Source: Nitrosomonadales bacterium
GTDB lineage: Bacteria; Pseudomonadota; Gammaproteobacteria; Burkholderiales; SG8-39
Length of the DNA stretch: 37,964 nucleotides
Assembly (NCBI GenBank): GCA_005240145.1
Contig: SBAS01000103.1
Location: 1 to 37,964, forward strand
Direction: 5' to 3'
Below the pieces are notes generated by a model that did no database searches, was not told the DNA's origin, and saw nothing but the letters and a program-made list of their open reading frames with translations. A program made the translations under genes and the position numbers. Shown in pieces: positions 35,037 through 37,964 of this stretch. Position 1 is the stretch's first letter. The number at the start of each line of letters is the position of its first letter.

Positions 35037-35751
35037 CCTGACGGAAGACCGCGGCGCGGTGCGGATCCTGACCATGAACCGGCCGGAGAAGCGCAACGCG
35101 CTGAACACGGCCTTGACGCGTGCGCTGCTCGATGCTCTGCGCGCCGCCGATGCCGCCGATTCCGTCGCGGCAGTGGTCCTGACCGGCGCCGGGCAGGGGT
35201 TCTGCGCCGGAGCGGACCTGGCGGAGTTCAAGGACCTGACGCCGGAAAAGCAGCACCTGGTGGAAGAACGCGCCGAACTCACGATGCAACTGCACCTGGC
35301 ATTCCCGAAGATGGCCAAACCCGTGGTGACGGCGATCAACGGCGCCGCGATGGGTGGCGGCGCCGGTCTCGCGATTGCTGCCGACCTGGCGCTGATGGCG
35401 CAAGGCGCGCAACTCGGCTACCCGGAGACGCGCCACGGCATCGTCGCCGCCATCGTGATGGCGAACCTGGTTCGACAGACCGGCCGCAAGCGCGCCTTCG
35501 AGCTGGTTTCCCTGGGCGAACCCATAACCTCACGGCAGGCGCTGGAGTACGGACTGGTCAACCGCGTCGTGCCGGATGCTGACCTGCTGGCTGAGTCTTT
35601 TTTGCTTGCTGAAAGGCTTTCCAGGATCAGGAAAGAAGGATTGACAGAAACAAAAAAACTTTTCCATCAGGTCGCCGACCTGCCGCTGGAGGAAGCGCTC
35701 AGGCAAGGGCGGGAACTGAACAAGCGCATGCGCGCTTTCGGCAAGAGGTAG
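35014..35751 (+). CDS. Enoyl-CoA hydratase/isomerase family protein
   Basis: 245 residues from TTG 35014, preceded by ggaggg at 35005-35010; both lie in the hairpin repeat. The first seven residues (MGSDPLF) are repeat-derived; recognised sequence begins near LTEDRGAVRILTMNRPEKRNALN. Oxyanion-hole segments GQGFCAGADL near 58 and NGAAMGGGAGLAIAADLAL near 110, and the catalytic-region Glu in LGYPETRHGIVA near 134. Acts on an enoyl-CoA intermediate. Six bases precede the EamA gene. Bases 35590-35670 are AT-rich. Confidence 0.88.
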   Translation: MGSDPLFLLTEDRGAVRILTMNRPEKRNALNTALTRALLDALRAADAADSVAAVVLTGAGQGFCAGADLAEFKDLTPEKQHLVEERAELTMQLHLAFPKMAKPVVTAINGAAMGGGAGLAIAADLALMAQGAQLGYPETRHGIVAAIVMANLVRQTGRKRAFELVSLGEPITSRQALEYGLVNRVVPDADLLAESFLLAERLSRIRKEGLTETKKLFHQVADLPLEEALRQGRELNKRMRAFGKR

Positions 35752-35757
35752 GGATGC

Positions 35758-36654
35758 ATGGGCGTCACCTACGCGCTGCTGGCAATGGTCTTCTTTGCCG
35801 CCAACATCGTCATTACGCGCTACGCGCTCGCGCGCCTGCCGGTGGAGGCGGGATTCTTCATCGTGCTGGCGACCAACATCCTCTTTCCCTCGGCGCTGTT
35901 CGCTGTGGAAGTGACGTTACGCGCCGCGCCCTGGGCCTGGGACTGGAGTGGGGCGGGAATGTTCGCGCTTGCCGGCGTGATCGGGACCTTCCTCGGCCGC
36001 CGCATGCTGTTCGACACGGTGCGCCTGCTCGGCCCGTCGCGCGCGAGCGTATTCCATTCGACGGCGCCGGCATTCGCGCTGGTGGCGGCCTGGCTTCTGG
36101 CCGACGAGCTGCTCGGCCTTTACGAACTGGCCCTGATGGCGGTCGTGTGGCTGGGATTGTGGTTCACGCAGCCGCGGGCGGGGACCGCCGCGGGAGTCAT
36201 CCCGCTCTCCCCGGCCAACGTGCGCCGTGGATTGATCGTCGGGGTATTTACGGTCGCGGGCTTCGGCTTCGGCAATGTGCTGCGCGGCCTTGCCATGCGC
36301 GGCTGGGACGAGGCGGTTTTCGGCACGCTCCTCTCCGCATTGGCCGCGCTCGTCTGCCAGGTGATCGCAACCCGCGACTGGCGGAAAATCGGCGCGCTGC
36401 TGCGGGGCGCGGAGCGCAATACCGTGTGGCTGTATATCGGCTGCGGCGTGTTCACGTCGCTTGGCTCCATCTTCGTCGCCTTGGCGATGAACCACATCGA
36501 GATCGCGCTCGCGGTGCTGGTGGTGCACACCACGCCGCTGGTGATTTTTCCGGTGAGCGTCTTCATCCTGAAGAACAGGGAGGAACTCACCCCGCGAACG
36601 CTCATTGGCGCACTTCTGGTTCTTTCAGGCATTTCCCTCCTGGCGTTCAGGTAA
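35758..36654 (+). CDS. EamA/DMT family transporter
   Basis: 298 residues, about ten hydrophobic segments in two repeats (first half ends near residue 140, second begins around RRGLIVGVFTVAGFGFG). AMNHIEIALAVLVVHTTPLVIFPVSV near the end is the conserved EamA C-terminal pattern. Inner-membrane metabolite exporter or importer; substrate unknown. ATG 35758 follows the hydratase stop by six bases. Confidence 0.9.
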   Translation: MGVTYALLAMVFFAANIVITRYALARLPVEAGFFIVLATNILFPSALFAVEVTLRAAPWAWDWSGAGMFALAGVIGTFLGRRMLFDTVRLLGPSRASVFHSTAPAFALVAAWLLADELLGLYELALMAVVWLGLWFTQPRAGTAAGVIPLSPANVRRGLIVGVFTVAGFGFGNVLRGLAMRGWDEAVFGTLLSALAALVCQVIATRDWRKIGALLRGAERNTVWLYIGCGVFTSLGSIFVALAMNHIEIALAVLVVHTTPLVIFPVSVFILKNREELTPRTLIGALLVLSGISLLAFR

Positions 36655-36664
36655 GACCCGATCG

Positions 36665-37843
36665 ATGAAACCGCTCCAGCACCTGACGATCCTCGATCTG
36701 TCGCGCGTGCTGGCCTGTCCGTTCGCGAGCATGATCCTGGCCGAACTCGGCGCGACCGTGATCAAGGTCGAGCAGCCCGGCGCCGGCGACGAGACGCGCG
36801 GCTTCGAGCCGCAACTCGCGCGCGACAGCGCCTACTTCTTCGCCTGCAACCGCTCCAAGGCCTCGATCACCGTCAACCTGCGCTCGGCGGAGGGGCAGGA
36901 CATCATTCGCGAGCTGGCGCAGAAGGTGGATGTGCTGGTGGAGAACTTTCCGGCCGGAACCCTGGCCCGCTACGGTCTCGATTTCAGCATGCTCTCGACG
37001 CTGAACCCGAAGCTGGTCTATGTCTCCTGCACCGGATTCGGCCAGAGCGGGCCGTATGCGCACAAGAAGGGCTACGACACCGTGTTCCAGGCGATGGGCG
37101 GCCTCATGAGCCTCACCGGCGAAAAGGACGGCGGACCCGTGAAGCCGGGGCTGCCGATCGCCGATCTTACTTCGGGGCTGTGGGTGGCGATCGGGATCCT
37201 GGCGATGCTCGCGGGGCGCGAGAAGACGGGCCGCGGCGCGCACCTGGATTTTTCCATGCTCGATGGCCAGGTTTCCTTGCTGACCCTGGCCGCGGCACGC
37301 TACTTCGCGCTGGGCGAAGTGCCGCCTCGCCTGGGAACCGAGCATCCCGGGCGCGTGCCCTCGGCGACGTTCCGCTGCAAGGACGGCAAGTTCGCCCACA
37401 TCACCGCCAGCGACCAGCACTGGGAACCGCTGTGCAGGGTGTTGGGATTTGGTGAATGGGGTTTGGGTTTTACTTCAAATGCGTTAAGAGTTCAAAAGCG
37501 AAAAGAAGTAATGCGAAAGCTCACGGAAGCGATTGCAGGCATTGAACGGGCAGAGCTGCTCAAGATGCTCGATGCAGTTGACGTCCCCATCGGGCCGGTA
37601 AACGACGTCGCCGAAATACTGTCCGATCCGCATGTGCGCGCGCGCGGGCTGGTCGGCAGCTTCGACTACGCCGGCGTGGGCGAATTCAAGGCGCTCGCGC
37701 TGCCTTACAAGTTCCTCGGCTGGGACAACCCTGATATTGGGCCGCCGCCCGCGCTTGGGGAGGATACCGAGACCATCCTCGCCGAAAGACTGGGGTACTC
37801 AAACGACAAGATCGCGCGGCTGAAAGCGGTGAAGGCGATATGA
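36665..37843 (+). CDS. CaiB/BaiF CoA-transferase family protein
   Basis: 392 residues, full length for family III CoA-transferases. LSRVLACPFASMILAELGATVIKVE near the N-terminus, SCTGFGQSGPYAHKKGYDTVFQAMGG near 121-146, catalytic Asp167 (GLPIADLTSGL), and VDVPIGPVNDVAEILSDPHVRARG near the end. Transfers CoA from an acyl-CoA to a free acid, probably activating the pathway substrate for the enoyl-CoA hydratases. The stop overlaps the next ATG by four bases. Bases 37441-37520 are about 40 percent G+C (32 of 80). Confidence 0.93.
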   Translation: MKPLQHLTILDLSRVLACPFASMILAELGATVIKVEQPGAGDETRGFEPQLARDSAYFFACNRSKASITVNLRSAEGQDIIRELAQKVDVLVENFPAGTLARYGLDFSMLSTLNPKLVYVSCTGFGQSGPYAHKKGYDTVFQAMGGLMSLTGEKDGGPVKPGLPIADLTSGLWVAIGILAMLAGREKTGRGAHLDFSMLDGQVSLLTLAAARYFALGEVPPRLGTEHPGRVPSATFRCKDGKFAHITASDQHWEPLCRVLGFGEWGLGFTSNALRVQKRKEVMRKLTEAIAGIERAELLKMLDAVDVPIGPVNDVAEILSDPHVRARGLVGSFDYAGVGEFKALALPYKFLGWDNPDIGPPPALGEDTETILAERLGYSNDKIARLKAVKAI

Positions 37844-37964
37844 GCGTCCTCTACTCAGCATCGAACGGCGTGGCGACGCTCACCCTCAACCGCCCGGAAA
37901 GTCGCAACGCGCTCAACCTGGACATGTGCGATCGACTCATTTCGATTTCACGGGAACTTCAATC
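37840..37964 (+). CDS. Enoyl-CoA hydratase family protein, 5' part only
   Basis: ATG overlaps the CoA-transferase stop. 41 codons are in the window: MSVLYSASNGVATLTLNRP then ESRNALNLDM, the typical first strand and NRPexRNAL motif of enoyl-CoA hydratase/isomerases. The gene runs off the end of the window. It is a second hydratase of the same operon. Confidence 0.85.
   Translation, partial: MSVLYSASNGVATLTLNRPESRNALNLDMCDRLISISRELQ

Overview
The window is GC-rich (roughly two thirds G+C), with tightly packed genes, many 4-base start/stop overlaps and frequent GTG/TTG starts. Tripartite-tricarboxylate (Bug/TctC) receptors beside aromatic-acid genes and a complete urt-ure nitrogen cluster suggest a betaproteobacterium of the Burkholderiales type. 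This is inference from gene content; no marker gene is present. No tRNA, rRNA or CRISPR array was seen, and no gap between genes exceeds about 205 bases.

Layout. (1) 1-97: probable end of an IS21-type element that cuts off the 5' part of urtA. (2) 98-4875: urea ABC transporter, urtA 3' remnant, a hairpin terminator, then urtBCDE. (3) 4917-5455: type II toxin-antitoxin locus on the minus strand with intact antitoxin and operator but a deleted, frameshifted toxin. (4) 5513-12186: urease operon ureD-(hydratase)-ureABCEFG, continued by a 49-residue His-containing membrane peptide and a COG2521-like methyltransferase. A 2-keto-4-pentenoate hydratase-like gene lies between ureD and ureA. (5) 12196-18100: small-molecule catabolism: VOC protein, double hotdog thioesterase, D-2-hydroxyacid dehydrogenase, a minus-strand amidohydrolase pair (D-aminoacylase-like and LigJ-like), and an SDR. 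(6) 18109-20649: ArsR promoter/operator, ArsR, an SRPBCC-GST fusion, a DUF899 protein and a MAPEG protein. (7) 20683-21300: intact RHH/ParE-type toxin-antitoxin pair. (8) 21339-24960: small alpha-beta barrel protein, DUF2817 peptidase-like protein, M20 amidohydrolase, secreted alpha/beta hydrolase. (9) 24957-28665: ghrA-like reductase, two Bug receptors and an intradiol dioxygenase. (10) 28705-29218: BrnT-type toxin-antitoxin pair. (11) 29422-37964: two divergent operons around an 11-bp inverted repeat. The minus-strand one encodes an HMG-CoA-lyase-like aldolase, a MetE-like methyltransferase, a half-length enolase-superfamily protein and a full-length glucarate-dehydratase-like enolase. The plus-strand one encodes PcaH/PcaG-like dioxygenase subunits, a MarR regulator, an enoyl-CoA hydratase, an EamA exporter, a CaiB/BaiF CoA-transferase and the start of a second enoyl-CoA hydratase.

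How the genes work together. Regions 2 and 4 form a urea uptake and hydrolysis module: urea is imported by UrtABCDE and hydrolysed by UreABC after nickel activation by UreDEFG. Regions 5, 9 and 11 look like aromatic or related acid catabolism: ring-cleaving dioxygenases, hydratases, lyases, CoA-transferase and solute receptors. Region 11 is the best candidate for an undescribed pathway, because the PcaHG-like pair is not accompanied by the usual pcaBCD genes and is paired with a MetE-like protein and an unusual full/half enolase couple. An 80-bp hairpin repeat inserted between marR and the enoyl-CoA hydratase appears to supply the end of one protein and the start signals of the next.
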